DNA of 64,000 nucleotides, taken from contig NC_133566.1 of NCBI RefSeq assembly GCF_048773025.1, positions 8,407,501 to 8,471,500 of the forward strand, in the 5' to 3' direction. Within the stretch, counting starts at the first letter, position 1. Every line of letters begins with the position of its first letter. A program made the translations under genes and the position numbers. The notes beneath the pieces are model-generated. The model saw only the letters and a program-made list of their open reading frames with translations, did not search any database and was not told the origin of the DNA. Shown here one piece after another: positions 37,120 through 49,134 of the stretch. Source of the DNA: Camelus bactrianus (taxonomy: Eukaryota; Chordata; Mammalia; Artiodactyla; Camelidae).

Positions 37120-39425
37120 CATGTATGATTATTTTCTATGTGAATAAACACACATACTAATTTCTAAATAAATAAGTGGATGAATGGATGGAAGGATGGA
37201 TGAATGTTAGAATCCACATCTAACAGATAACTGGCTTCTTCATACGTTGGCTGTGCTGTCATCCAAAATTAACCATGACACAGTAATCAATTCAGCATCT
37301 TTCCACGGTATGGAAATACTATAATACTATTAATATTCTAAGCACTATTGTATATACCACATTTCCCAGACATTTAATGAAGGAGACAGGAGAAGGCTTA
37401 ACACATCTCAGAGCATACAACTTTATAAATGCCTCTACTCCCAAGTCTAACTGCTGACTAGGAGTGGTGGTTGAGTTTGGGTGTTATTAGTGCCTTTGAT
37501 CAGTCTTCATTTTCCAGTCTCATTTTTCCTTCTAGTTCCTAGATTCCTCTTGCTTCTGCCCAAATTTTCCATACCCTTACCATACAGCATATTAGGTTTA
37601 CTCCAGTTCTTCCCTTGCCCCTCAAAATCTTATGTATCACAATTTATAAAGCATGGCTCTTGCAGTCATCATTTACCAGGGTTCACTTTCCTAAGAAGCA
37701 GCAGATGATTTTAAACAAGTGTGCTTCCCATTAAACAGGCTAGTTCCTAAATAAAGATACTGTTATGTGGGGGAAATGTCATTATGTTTAATCTGCTCTT
37801 GCTAATTATTTTAATGAACTCTACAGATAGTCTGATACAACTTCACATGAATACTTTTTCATTAAATAGAAATATTAGGATTATTTAAATAGAAATTGTC
37901 TTTATCTTAAAAGTGTTTTTGAGTCGTTCTAACATTATTACATAGAGTTTAAATTATCATTCACAAAAGAAGAATGGGGGTTTTCATTAATGTAAATGGA
38001 AATTTTTCTTCTTAAAATTTTCTGTGACTCTCCATATAGTGGCAGAATTGTGTCCAACTCCAATCAATTTAGGTAAATTGCCATATTCATTTAAAAATTA
38101 ATCTTATATTGTCCTATAAAGTTGTCTCTTATTCCTGTCACTTTTCAAGGGTTTGTGAAAAGAATTCTTACCTTTCTCTTAATCAATGTAAATTAGCTAT
38201 AGTATTTCATACTTTAAATTTTACAAATAACATAGAAGAAATTTATGAACTTGGGTATCCCATGGACAGTCAAAGGAGAAAAGTCACATTTAAACATTAT
38301 TTCACTTCTGTCTCTAAGGCATACTCCCAATATACCTTATTATTATTAATTTCATATAATATACATATTTTTGCAGTAGAACTTATTTGTTAAAACTTTA
38401 AAAATATTTTGGTAAGTGATCTCTTTTTATTTCATTTTTAGGAAGTTTTTACAAGTTTATATTTATGTTCCTAAAACTCTGTGTGTGTGAGCTTCAGTTG
38501 AGTATGTCACCTGGATAAATAATAATAAATATTTATATTCTAAGATTGGAAATACCCAAAAGGAGCATTCTTATTTAGTAAAGAAATATGTTTTTAAAAC
38601 ACATCCTTAGAATTCAAACAATATGTAAATCTAACAAATGTTTGCTCATACAAAACTAGGATGGTTCTAAAATTTTATGGAAAATACTATTCCAGTGTTC
38701 ATGTCCATCATGATAGAATATTGTGAAATTCATATGAATAGATCCTAGGGAATCTCTAGGTACAGGTGGCATACATTGTATTATTGTCCTCAATGATCCA
38801 CTCTCTCCTGTAGGAGTATCATACCTCCCTATTCTTGCCAATTCTCCCTGCAGGTGCAGAGATTTAGTCTGAATTACTGGAGAGGATTTTGTTCCCCATG
38901 TTTCGTATCTGAGTATCATCCTATTTCCAAGGCAGAGACCTCACTTGTGTAATTAGGATGATTTTCAGATCTCTGAACTTAATGTTCATTAAATATAACT
39001 TCCCTTTTCTTTCTTCCTACTTTTATTCCTCTCTCCCTTCCTTCCTTTTATTCTTTCTCTCTCTCCCTTTCTCTTTTTCTTTCTTTTAAATATAATTCAA
39101 TTTCTAGCTCACCTGTTTTCCAGGCCACAAAGAAAATTTTACTTTGTTTTCTGAATTGACATTATTCAGTATTAATGTGTTGAGAGCACAAGGGGTGGTG
39201 ATGGGAAATCTGATTATGAAGCTCTCTATCAACACAGGCTTCACTGAGATGTGCTTGATCTTTCTGTCACTAAGACACCTTTAAGACTGATAATCTCTTG
39301 GCATATTTGTTCCCTGATGGTTCTTGAGGGTGGAGAAATAGAGGTGCACGCTTCAGTAAGACTTATGCTTGGGACATAGGGATCTTTGTGAGACTAGAAA
39401 CATCTGCTGGATTCACCTGTGCTCT
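37120..39425. other. Intergenic sequence, no gene seen
   Basis: A (GGAT)n-like stub lies at about 37,175-37,203, and a CT/TTCC-rich tract at about 39,005-39,090. Positions 37,740-38,000 are repeat-free and AT-rich. No coding exon is supported. Confidence 0.4.
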
Positions 39426-39427
39426 CT

Positions 39428-39722
39428 AAACAGAACAACAAAGACTGCATGACACATCTCTTTGTAACATAGTTTCCTGAATATTTTAAGCCCACTGTTG
39501 AGATCTACTGCTTAGGAAAAAAAAAGATTCCTTTTAAAATATTACTGCTCACTGACAATGCACCTGGTCACCCAAGAGCTCTGGTGGAGATGTACAGTAG
39601 ATTAATATTGTATTCAAGCCTACTAACACAACATTCATTCTGCAGCCCATGGATCAAGAAGTTAATCACCATTCTAGATGTCATGAAGACATTCATGATT
39701 CATGGGAAGAGGTAAAAATACT
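39428..39722 (+). mobile_element. Tigger-type (pogo) DNA transposon fragment
   Basis: This is part of a Tigger transposase gene, a cut-and-paste element of the Tc1/mariner superfamily. The translation recalls '...[35 protein letters not shown]'. In the original frame it is the Tigger block '[19 protein letters not shown]' (the second catalytic Asp region of the DDE nuclease), then '[12 protein letters not shown]', then '[18 protein letters not shown]'. An internal deletion after 'LQPMDQ' skips about 50 residues present in the family, and small frame changes disable it. No terminal inverted repeats were identified. Confidence 0.8.
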
Positions 39723-40401
39723 CTAACATAGAATTAATTTTTAAAATTGGTTTTCATTTAACATTCTGAACACTCATACAGCTCATTATTAGGGTAGAAC
39801 CAATCTCATTTAATACTAGAAACATATTTGGAAAGGTGCCACCCATTCGTTTGTTTTCTTTTGAGGTTAAAACTATGGAAGTCTAGTAAATGTAGAAAAT
39901 GTTCCAATGCTGACTGAGATCAAATGTCAAATCATGAATGTTCTTGTGACAAACACATTAAGAGTGTCCTATGTGGAGTGGGCAGCTGCAAAAAGCAGTG
40001 GAGCGACCAGCGCCAGGAGAGGGTGGGCAGCCACCTCCCTTCCTGGCAGGAACGCATGCAGCACCTGGCCACGGTGCTGGGAGAGGGTGCAATCCACCCA
40101 CCTGCCCCACCAAACCCCGAGCACAGCATCTGACTGCAGCATTGGGAGGGGGAGTGACCTGCCTGCCCACTGGGAAAGAGCTCAGCTCCTGACCCAGTGT
40201 TAGGAGGGGATATGATCTGCAAGCCAACAGCCACTGGGAGCAGCACAGACAAGGGTGCCAACAGAGGGCCTCTGGAAACAGCAAGCTGAGTTAGCAAAAC
40301 AGGGCGAAGACACAAAGACCTCTAGATAAAATCATTAAGAATACACTGTCTCCAGGAGAACTAGATAACTGATACTTCTTAAGCCACAGTGCCAGAGAGA
40401 T

Positions 40402-41026
40402 ATGAGCAATTTGAAGAAGCAGAAGAGCCACTCCCAATTAAAAGATCAAGAAAAATCCCCAGAAAGCACAATCAAGGAAATAGACATTGATGGCCTACTA
40501 GATCAAGATTTTGAAAAAGGAACAAAAAGAAATAGTGTTTAGAGATATAAAATATGTCAAAAATGAAATAGAAGCTATAAAGAAGAACCAAGTAGAATTA
40601 GTAAACTCATTTGCTGAGTTGAGAGTTGACCTAAAGGGTGTACAAAGCAGGCTAGATAACACAGAGAAACAAATAAGTGACCTAGAAGACAGGACAACAG
40701 AAAGCACCCAATCAGAACAGCTGAGAGAAAAACAAATAAAAAACAATGAAAACAATATTAGGGACCTATGGGGTAATATAAAGCATGCCAATCTACATAT
40801 AATAGGGGTTCCAGAAGGGGAAGAAACAACAAAGGGAATTGAAAAGGTCGTTGAAGAAATCATGACTGAAAACTTCCCAAACCTAAAGAAGGAATCAGAT
40901 ATCCAAGTACAGGAGGCTCAGAGGGTCCCAAACAGAAAGAACCCAAACAGACCCACACCAAGACATACCATAATGAAGATGGATATAGTCAAGGATAAAG
41001 AAATGATCCTACTTTATAATGATTAA
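40402..41026 (+). pseudogene. L1 ORF1 remnant (RNA-binding chaperone), C-terminal domain lost
   Basis: L1 ORF1 normally makes a trimeric RNA-binding protein that coats L1 RNA. Here an ATG at 40,402 starts 'MSNLKKQKSHSQLKDQEKS' in one frame, which stops at about 40,541. The neighbouring frame continues from 40,511 for 171 codons. It shows a coiled coil ('VKNEIEAIKKNQVELVNSFAEL', 'QSRLDNTEKQISDLEDRT') and the start of the RRM-like domain ('NIRDLWGNIKHANLHIIGVPEGEE'), then 'RPTPRHTIMKM'. At 'VKDKEMIL' the ORF1 sequence ends and ORF2 endonuclease sequence begins; the frame stops a few codons later. One frameshift and one large 3' deletion therefore disable it. Confidence 0.85.
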
Positions 41027-41828
41027 AGGAGTGATACAAGATGAGGATATTACACTCATTAACATATATGCACCTAATATAGGAGCACCTAAGTACATAC
41101 AAGAATTACTAACAGAGATAAAGGGGGCTAATGATGGGAATACAATCATAGTTGGAGATTTTAACACTGCATTAACATCACTAGACAGATCTTCCAGACA
41201 GAAAATAAACAAGGCAATAGAGAAATTAAATACTACAATAGAAAAACTAGATTTGGTGGGTATTTTCAGAGCATTACACCCCCCAAAAATAGGATATACA
41301 TTCTTTTCAAGTGCACATGGAACATTTTCCAGGATCGATCAAGTACGTGGGCACAAAAGAAACCTCAACAATTTTAAGAAGATAGAAATTATCTCAAGCA
41401 TCTTTACTGACCACAATGCCATGAAACTGGAAATCAACAACAGAGAAACAAAGGAGAAAAAAAGGAAAGCATGGAGATTAAACAATATGTTATTGAAAAA
41501 ACAATGGATCAATGAGGAAATAAAAGCTGAAATTAAAAAATACACTGAGACAAATGATAATGAAAGCACAACCACTCAAAACCTATGGGACACAGCAAAG
41601 GCAGTGCTAAGAGGGAAGTTTATAGCAATACAGGCCTTCCTCAAAAAAGAAGATCAATCTCACATAAACAATTTAACCCACCACCTAAATGAATTAGAAA
41701 AAGAAGAACAAAAAGCCCCAAAAAGCAGAAGAAGGAAGGAAATAATAAAGATCAGAGAGGAATTAAATACAATAGAGATTAACAAGACCATAGAAAAAAA
41801 TCAACCAAACCAAAAGCTGGTTTTTTGA
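41019..41828 (+). pseudogene. L1 ORF2, C-terminal half of endonuclease and linker
   Basis: A 269-codon open piece beginning '[20 protein letters not shown]'. It corresponds to the APE-like endonuclease from about residue 100 of ORF2. Visible active-site blocks are '[11 protein letters not shown]' (Asp/Asn pair), 'SRIDQVRG' and '[11 protein letters not shown]' (terminal Asp-His). The N-terminal blocks carrying the metal-binding Asn and Glu are absent, so nicking activity is lost. The linker '[24 protein letters not shown]...[20 protein letters not shown]' is well kept. A frameshift after 'NQKLVF' ends the piece; the normal continuation ('[20 protein letters not shown]') is in the next frame to about 42,009. 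Confidence 0.88.
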
Positions 41829-42009
41829 AAAAGTAAATAAAGTCGACAAACCTCTGGCCAAACTCACAAAGAAGAAAAAAGAGAGAGCACAAATTAGCAA
41901 AATAAGAAAGGAAAATGGAGAAATTACAACAAACAAAATAGAAATACAGAATATCATACGAGAATATTATGAAAAACTATATGGAACCAAACTGGATAAC
42001 CCAGGGGAG

Positions 42010-42891
42010 ATGGACAAGTTTCTGGAGACATACTGTCCACCAAAACTGAATCAAGAAGAATCTGAACACTTGAACAATCCGATCACTAGAAAGGAAATAG
42101 AAATAGCAATTAAAAACCTCCCTACAAATAAAAGTCCAGGACCGGACGGCTTCACCGGGGAATTCTACCAAACATACAAAGAAGAACTCATACCAGTCCT
42201 TCTCAAACTCTTCCAGACGATTGAAAAGGAGGGAATACTCCCAAACTCATTCTATGAAGCCACCATCACCCTGATACCAAAACCAGGCAAAGACACTACA
42301 AAAAAAGAGAATTATAGGCCAATAACACTGATGAACATAAACGCCAAAATCCTCACCAAAATTTTAGCAAATAGAATCCAACAACACATAAAAAAGATTA
42401 TACATCATGACCAAGAGGGGTTCATCCCAGGGACACAAGGCTGGTTCAACATACGCAAATCAATCAGTGTAATACATCACATCAACAAGAGAAAGGACAA
42501 AAACCACATGATCATCTCAATCGATGCAGAAAAAGCATTTGATAAAATTCAACACCCATTTATGATAAAAACTCTCGCCAAAGTGGGTATAGAGGGAACA
42601 TGTCTCAACATAATAAAAGCTATATATGACAAACCTACAGCCAGCACAGCACTCAATGGTGAAAAACTCAAAAGCTTCCCACTAAAATCTGGGACAAGAC
42701 AAGGATGCCCACTATCACCACTCCTATTCAACATAGTCCTGGAAGTCCTAGACACAGCAGTCAGGCAAGAGAAAGAAATAAAAGGGATCCAAATTGGAAA
42801 AGAAGAAGTAAAAGTGTCATTATATGCCAATGACATGTTACTATATATAGAAAACCCTAAAAGGTACACAAAAGCTACTAGAGCTGATTGA
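42010..42891 (+). pseudogene. L1 ORF2 reverse-transcriptase domain
   Basis: A 293-codon open piece covering the RT palm and fingers. Motifs in order: '[15 protein letters not shown]' (residues ~41-55), '[37 protein letters not shown]' in the fingers, '[13 protein letters not shown]' with the first catalytic Asp, '[20 protein letters not shown]', and the catalytic loop 'YANDMLLY'. The loop is normally F/Y-A-D-D; here the first Asp codon at 42,829-42,831 is AAT (Asn), which would abolish polymerisation. A CpG transition in GCC-GAT explains the change. Translation ends just after '[13 protein letters not shown]' because of a small deletion and frameshift relative to '[14 protein letters not shown]'. 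Confidence 0.9.
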
Positions 42892-43050
42892 AGAATTCAG
42901 CAAGGCAGCAGGCTACAAAATTAACGTTCAAAAATCAGTTGCATTTCTTTACACTAACGATAAATCAATAGAAGAAGAAAGTAAAGAAACAATCCCCTTT
43001 AAAATAGCACCCAAAGTAATAAAATATCTGGGAATAAATCTAACCAGGAG

Positions 43051-43878
43051 GTGAAAGAATTATACACAGAAAACTATAAACCATTGATGAAGGAAATTAA
43101 AGAAGACTTTAAAAAATGGAAAGATATTCCATGCTCTTCGATTGGAAGAATCAATATTGTTAAAATGGTCACACTGCCCAAGGCAATCTATAGATTTAAT
43201 GCAATCCCTATCCAATTACACAGGACATATTTCACAGAACTAGAAAAAATCACAGTAAAATTCATATGGAACCATCAAAGACCTAGAATTGCCAAAGCAT
43301 TACTGAAGAGAAAGAAAGAGGCTGGAGGAATAACTCTCCCAGTCTTCAGACAATACTATAGAGCTACAGTCATCAAGACAGCATGGTATTGGTACCAAAA
43401 CAGACATATAGACCAATGGAAAAGAATAGAGAGCCCAGAAATGAACCCACAAACTTTTGGTCAACTCATCTTTGACAAAGGAGGCAAGAATATACATTGG
43501 AATAAAGACAGTCTCTTCAGCAAATGGTGTTGGGAAAACTGGACAGCAGCATGTAAAACAATGAAGCTAGAACACTCCCTTACACCATATACAAAAATCA
43601 ACTCAAAATGGGTTCAAGACTTAAACATAAGACAAGATACAATAAACCTCCTAGAGGAAAACATAGGCAAAACTTTATCTGACATACATTTCAAAAATTT
43701 TCTCCTAGAAGAAATAAAAGCAAGAATAAACAAATGGGACCTAATGAAACTTACAAGCTTCTGCACAGCATTGGAAACCAGAAATAAAACAAGAAGAAAA
43801 CCTACGGAATGGGAGAAAATTTTTGCAAGTGAAACCAACAAAGGCTTGATCTCCAGAATACATAAGCGGCTCATATGA
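43051..43878 (+). pseudogene. L1 ORF2, post-RT (thumb and C-terminal) segment
   Basis: A 275-codon open piece, '[39 protein letters not shown]...', matching the post-RT part of L1 ORF2. It includes '[16 protein letters not shown]', '[24 protein letters not shown]', '[29 protein letters not shown]' and '[23 protein letters not shown]'. A TGA ends it at 43,876-43,878, and one more TAG lies before the next open piece. The stretch 42,892-43,050 between pieces is recognisable ORF2 in another frame. Confidence 0.88.
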
Positions 43879-43974
43879 CGCAATAAGAAAAAAATAAACA
43901 ACCCAATCCAAAAATGGGCAGAAGACCTAAACAAGCAATTCTCCAAGGAAGACATACAAATGATCAAATAGCAC

Positions 43975-44523
43975 ATGAAAAAATGCTCAATATCACTAAT
44001 TATCAGAGAAATGCAAATCAAAACTACAATGAGGTATCACCTCACACCAGTCAGAATGGCCGTCATTCAAAAATCCACAAATGACAAATGCTGGAGAGGC
44101 TGTGGAGAAAGGGGAACCCTCCTACACTGCTGGTGGGAATGCAGTTTGGTGCAGCCACTATGGAAAACAGTGTGGAGATTCCTCAAAAGACTAGGAATAG
44201 ACTTACCATATGACCCAGGAATCCCACTCCTGGGCTTGTATCCAGAAGGAAATCTACTTCAGAATGACACCTGCACCACAATGTTCATAGCAGCACTATT
44301 TACAATAGCCAAAACATGGAAACAGCCTAAATGTCCATCAACAGGTGACTGGATAAAGAAGAGGTGGTATATTTATACAATGGAATACTGCTCAGCTATA
44401 AAAACCGACAACATAATGCCATTTGCAGCAACATGGATGCTCCTGGAGAATGTCATTCTAAGTGAAGTAAGCCAGAAAGAGAAAGAAAAATACCATATGA
44501 GATCGCTCATATGTGGAATCTAA
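43975..44523 (+). pseudogene. L1 ORF2 C-terminal segment with cysteine-rich motif
   Basis: A 182-codon piece ending at the normal ORF2 stop. The cysteine-rich motif C-x3-C-x7-H-x4-C is intact at 44,089-44,142 ([18 protein letters not shown]). It is followed by '[40 protein letters not shown]', a strongly conserved L1 block. Its preservation agrees with the moderate age of this copy. Confidence 0.9.
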
Positions 44524-44979
44524 AAAACAAAAACAAAAACAAACAAACAAAAACAAAGTATAAATAAAGGACAGAAATAGACTCACAGACAGAGAATACA
44601 GACTTGCGGTTACCAGGGGGGTGGAGGGTGGGAAGGGATAGACTGGGATTTCAAAATTGTAGAATAGACTACACTGTATAGCACAGGGAAATATACACAA
44701 AATGTTATGATAACTCACAGAGAAAAAAATGTGACAATGAGTATGTATATGTCCATGAATAACTGAAAAATTGTGCTGAACACTGGAATTTGACACAACA
44801 TTGTAAAATGATTATAAATCAATAAAAAATTTAAAAAAAACTACCCCATAAAAGGTGAATTATATAGTCATAGGAAAGAATAATTTTAACAAAGCTTCAG
44901 TGAGGTTACATTTGATGTAGTGTTTATCATTTTAGTATAGATTCTTCATCCTATTGTTCAGTCTTAGAAAGTCAGAGTT

Positions 44980-45150
44980 ACTGAAATATAGCTGTGTGAC
45001 CTTAGAAATGCCATGTAATCCCTCTGATCCTTTTCTACCTTAATCTGGAAAAGGAGCATTTATTAACACTTTATATACAATGCTGTTAGAAAAAAGTAAG
45101 TGAGAGGATTATGTAATGTGAAATATTAATTACAGGGTAACTAAAATTAT
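44980..45150 (+). mobile_element. MIR SINE, decayed
   Basis: 'tagctgtgtgaccttagaaatg', 'gtaatccctctgatcctttt', 'aagtgagaggattatgtaatg' follow the plus-strand MIR core order. Confidence 0.6.
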
Positions 45151-45154
45151 TGCC

Positions 45155-47590
45155 ATTTTAACTGTAAGCAAGAGCTAAGATTATAAGGGAAGAAAATGAC
45201 TTTTCTCACAGCTCATGCATGAACATGTTCCTTTCAATGAACTGATGATAATATTTTGCAAGGGTTTCATACTTATATCCTTATAGAGAATAGACATTAA
45301 CATAAAATGTGTGAAGTGGAAGGATATAAGATTATGGAGAACTATGAGGCTCAGTTACTTAATAGGAATGTTCTAAAAGAAGCATTTACTTTTCATTTTT
45401 ATTAGAACATGACACGACTACAGAGATGTCTGGCTTAAAGACAGCTAGTTTTAGATGTAGTTTACAGAATTACTCTCCAACTGCATTTCTTTAATAAATA
45501 TTTTGCTTCAAAACTGTTGTTGTCTACAAATCAGCAAAATCAGACTGTGGAAACTTCAGTTTCCTAGTAACATTGATACTTGTCTTTTCAATTCTGCTCT
45601 TTTCTACTTTTCTTTTATTCTAAACATTTGCTTTACTACAATAAAGATCCACAAAGTGTTCCCTATTTACTTCTTCTATTTGGTACCCACTGATTAACTG
45701 TATTTTGGGATAGAAGGATGGGGGTCAAGACCAATAAAAAACGTAAGAGAACAACACAGAAAAGAACCTAGAACTTTGCATGGGCACATACAAAGGAATT
45801 ACTTCTGTAAGCTGAAGAGCTTAGAATGAATTTAGTGAATGAACCAATGGAGTCAACAGACTGTAAACGGTTTGAAATATCTGCAGTTAGAATATAATGA
45901 CATGTAGAAGGAATTTCAACAGCCATTACCCTTTCAATCTCTGATAGAATAATGAACCGACAGCTTCATAAGCATTTCATCTCTACTGTAAATTATTACA
46001 TAGCTATTGTATATCCTAAAATAATCATCCTGAGTTTCATTTATTCTTATCTGAATAAATGTTTTCATTCTAGTAATGTTCAAATTAGTAAAGACCTAGC
46101 TTTGTGCTCTTAGCTGGATTGTGAAATGCTTGAGAAAAATGCTGTTTTTTTAATGGTGGATTGCATGTGTTTTAAAATTATTATAACATTAAGAAAATCC
46201 TTTCATAAGTATGAACTATATAAGGTTATGATTTTTATTAGAGAAATTATAACTGCATACATAAAATTTTGAAATGGTCTGTTTAATTAAAATCAATATT
46301 ATCACCAATTACAGTCAGTGATCAAAGCAGATAAAAATAAACCAGATGTGGTTTGTCACCAAATGAGATAATTGCAAGTCTATGCTTTAATATTTTAAAC
46401 TAATCATTTACATAAATATTTTAATGATTTTTCTTGATCAACTACAGTATATTTCATATTTTGTGAGCATTCCCTTTAATTCTAAATGTGATTTAAAAAA
46501 GACTGCCTTAAAGATTAAAAATATGTTAACTTAAATTGATACCAAATAATATCTTAATGAATCCAGGCACTTGTGTCTTTGAAATTAATGTTTTTAAAAG
46601 CATTCAATATCCTTTGTCATGCCATCATTTGGTAAAAATGTCAATGCACATTTTAAAAAGCATTCTGTAATCTGGTTTGATCTTTAAATATACTTAAGAA
46701 ATGTTATTATATTAAACTGGGAGAAGTATTTAATATCCCAGAAAGTAAGTAAAAAATAAATAAATAAATTCAGGTCACAAGCTTACCTAAATTTTTTATT
46801 CTACTTAAAAACACTTAAAAGTGTTCTTTTATAATCATTTTTTCAAAGATTCCCAAATTATGTAAACAACAACAGAAACAAGTACAAATCTGCAAACATA
46901 CTGCTTTCCTTGCAAACTGAAATAGAGTTACACATTTTGAAATTTTACTTTTTGCAGCACACAGCTGAGAAAGATTAATATTGCTCCTGTTGGTGGCATA
47001 GAAGCATAGAACTCTTAGTGCCACTCTACCAACTCATTACAGACAAGGAAGGCACAGATACAGTGAGTATTAGAGATCTGATGATAATCTTTAGGATTCT
47101 CAATCGAAGAACCTGGAGATATATAAGACAAATGCAACACTGACACACTCAAACAAATTTGGTATAGAATTGTATGAATATACTCTTCATCTCCTCTTTT
47201 TCTGCTATGCTCCTTTTTCTTATCTATTGCTCATCCTAAGTTTTTCACTCTTGGAATCTCCTCTGTGCCTTCTTAAACTTGAAATATTTTAGTCGACTGT
47301 GTTGACATTTAAATCCAAGCCCCTGTGTTTGTTTAGCCATTCTGGATTGACTCCCATCAGCCAGTCAGTTCCAGGTTGATGAACCTATCACTTATGTTTG
47401 CCACACCTGTGACCTACTTGGAGCATATCTTTTCTGCTTCTGGACAAGCTTCTAGGTAATGATCCCCTATCTACATAATCAATCTGGCTTATAGCCTGAG
47501 ACTCTGATCAGCGTAATTACAAATTTTTGGAATAACTAAGAATAATTTAGTTACATCAGCTATATATAAAGAAGTGATTAAATGATGGTT
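45155..47590. other. AT-rich single-copy sequence, no gene seen
   Basis: About 2.4 kb without recognised gene or repeat. A (TAAA)n stub lies at about 46,755-46,769. Confidence 0.45.
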
Positions 47591-47599
47591 CTAGTCAGT

Positions 47600-48610
47600 G
47601 AACTGTGAGAAATTCATAAAGTCATGTAATCACAACCATGACTAGGATACAGAAGTTTCCTAACTGAAAAACAAAACAAAACAAAACAAAACTCCGATTT
47701 TACTCAAATGCTCTCCACGTCTCAACCCATGGCTACTACTAATTGTTTTTACTTTTCTAGAAGGTCACGCACATGAAATCATACAGTATGACAGTAATCT
47801 CGAATTTTAATTCTTTCAGGACACAATATATTTGAGACTCCTCTGCATTGCTGCAAGTTCTTTTTATTGCTGAGTAGTGTGCCATTGTATGAATGTACAC
47901 CCCGTAGGACATCTGTTTCTAGATTTCAACAACTATAAATTATTCTGCTACAAACAGTCACATGCAGGTTATTTTGTCAACAGCAGTATTTATTTCTCTG
48001 AATATATAACTAAGAATGGAACTGCTGGGTCATATGGTAAGAGTATGTTTAATTTATAAGAAATATTGTTTTACATTCCCTCCAGCAGTGCAAAATTTAC
48101 ATCTGCTCAGGTCCTCAGCACTTACTATTGTCATTTTAAAAATATGTATTCACTTTAATAGATGTGCAGTGGTTTCTCACTGGGGTTTTATTTTAGTTTT
48201 CCAATGCCTAATGATGTTGAGCATCTTTTATTGTGCATATTTGCCATTGGTATATCTTCAGTGATAAACTATCATTCAAATATTCAAATTCATTCAAATA
48301 CTTTAACATTGTCTTTCAACAGATATGGAGAAAAATAGTTTCTTCTATCTTTAGTTTGCATCTTTACTCTCTTAACAGTTATTTTTCTCAGAGCAATTTT
48401 TAAAAATTTGATGAAGCCTAATTATCAAGATTTTCTTTTATGAACCATGCTTTTGATGATTTAACAAAGAACAGTTGAGTTAATCTGTGGCCCTGAAATT
48501 TTTCTTTTCAGTTTTTGTCTAAAAATATTAGTTTTACTCTTACATTTAGATTTACTACTCATTTTGAATTAATTTTTGTATAAAGTATAAAATGAGATTT
48601 ACCAGACTAT
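47600..48610 (-). mobile_element. Ancient L1M ORF2 / 3' region, left part
   Basis: On the plus strand the antisense L1M text is readable: 'ttgctgagtagtgtgccattgtatg', 'aatggaactgctgggtcatatggtaag', 'tgatgttgagcatcttttat', 'ttgatgaagcctaattatcaag', 'cattttgaattaatttttgtataaag'. It is heavily diverged with no usable frame. An (AAAAC)n stub lies at 47,669-47,692. Confidence 0.8.
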
Positions 48611-49130
48611 CCTACCCCAACATATGCCTCCTTGACATTGGGATTATTTTGAGCCAAAGGCCACTGAGAACCAAGAGACACAGGAAAAGCTCTAAAATCT
48701 GAGCACAAGTTCTCCTTTTTTAAGGAAATTTACATTTATAAAGTAAATTTCCATTTCTTTAGAAATGTCTACCAGGAAGAGGAAGACTCTTAACAATTCT
48801 TATTAATGGAGAAAACATTGACTTAAAGCTGCAAAGCAAACCTTACTAAACAACCCATGTTTACTATTTTTTTCCATAACTTGCTTTCCCTGCCCAGAAA
48901 CCCCAAATTCCTTTTCCTTTGTTTTAGCCTAAGATGATATATAAACCCAAGTTCTTACCAATTTGAGTTACTCATCTCTGAGTACTCCCATTTGTAAGTG
49001 CTATGCACATGTTATTAAACTTGTTTGTTTTTCTCTCATTAACCTGTTTTTCTGGCCAGTCTCCTTTACAGGGCCACTACTGGATAACCTAAGATAGGTA
49101 GATGAAAAGATTTTTCCTCCTTTGCAAAGG
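48611..49130 (+). mobile_element. Fossil ERV LTR inserted in the old L1
   Basis: This block separates two parts of the same ancient L1M. It starts with 'accccaacatatgcctcc' and near its end has 'gatatataaacccaagttctta', 'actcatctctgagtactccc' and 'attaaacttgtttgtttttctc', the layout of an LTR with promoter-like and polyadenylation-like parts. It looks like a degraded solo LTR. Its head resembles that of the LTR at 11,095. Being inside the L1M, it is younger than that element. Confidence 0.55.
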
Positions 49131-49134
49131 CAAG

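Larger units (their letters stand above)
39975..44840 (+). mobile_element. L1 LINE, near full length but internally deleted and frame-broken
   Basis: The best preserved repeat in the window. In order: a CpG-containing 5' UTR (about 39,975-40,401), ORF1 N-terminal and middle part (40,402-41,015), a junction at about 41,010 joining ORF1 directly to the middle of the ORF2 endonuclease, then ORF2 pre-RT, RT and C-terminal domains in four open pieces up to a stop at 44,521-44,523. A 3' UTR, AATAAA and short A-rich tail close it at 44,840. Missing are the ORF1 C-terminal domain, the inter-ORF region and roughly the first 95 residues of ORF2. The 5' boundary is approximate and no target-site duplication was found. 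Autonomous retrotransposition is not possible. Confidence 0.92.

Noticed and set aside
39907-40315. Overlapping frames on both strands in a GC-rich block, including a 127-codon minus-strand frame
   Set aside because: The block is the L1 5' UTR, where GC-rich sequence leaves frames open by chance.
41019-44523. An active L1 with coding potential
   Set aside because: Despite long open pieces, the endonuclease N-terminus is missing, the RT active site is changed, and several frameshifts and stops are present.
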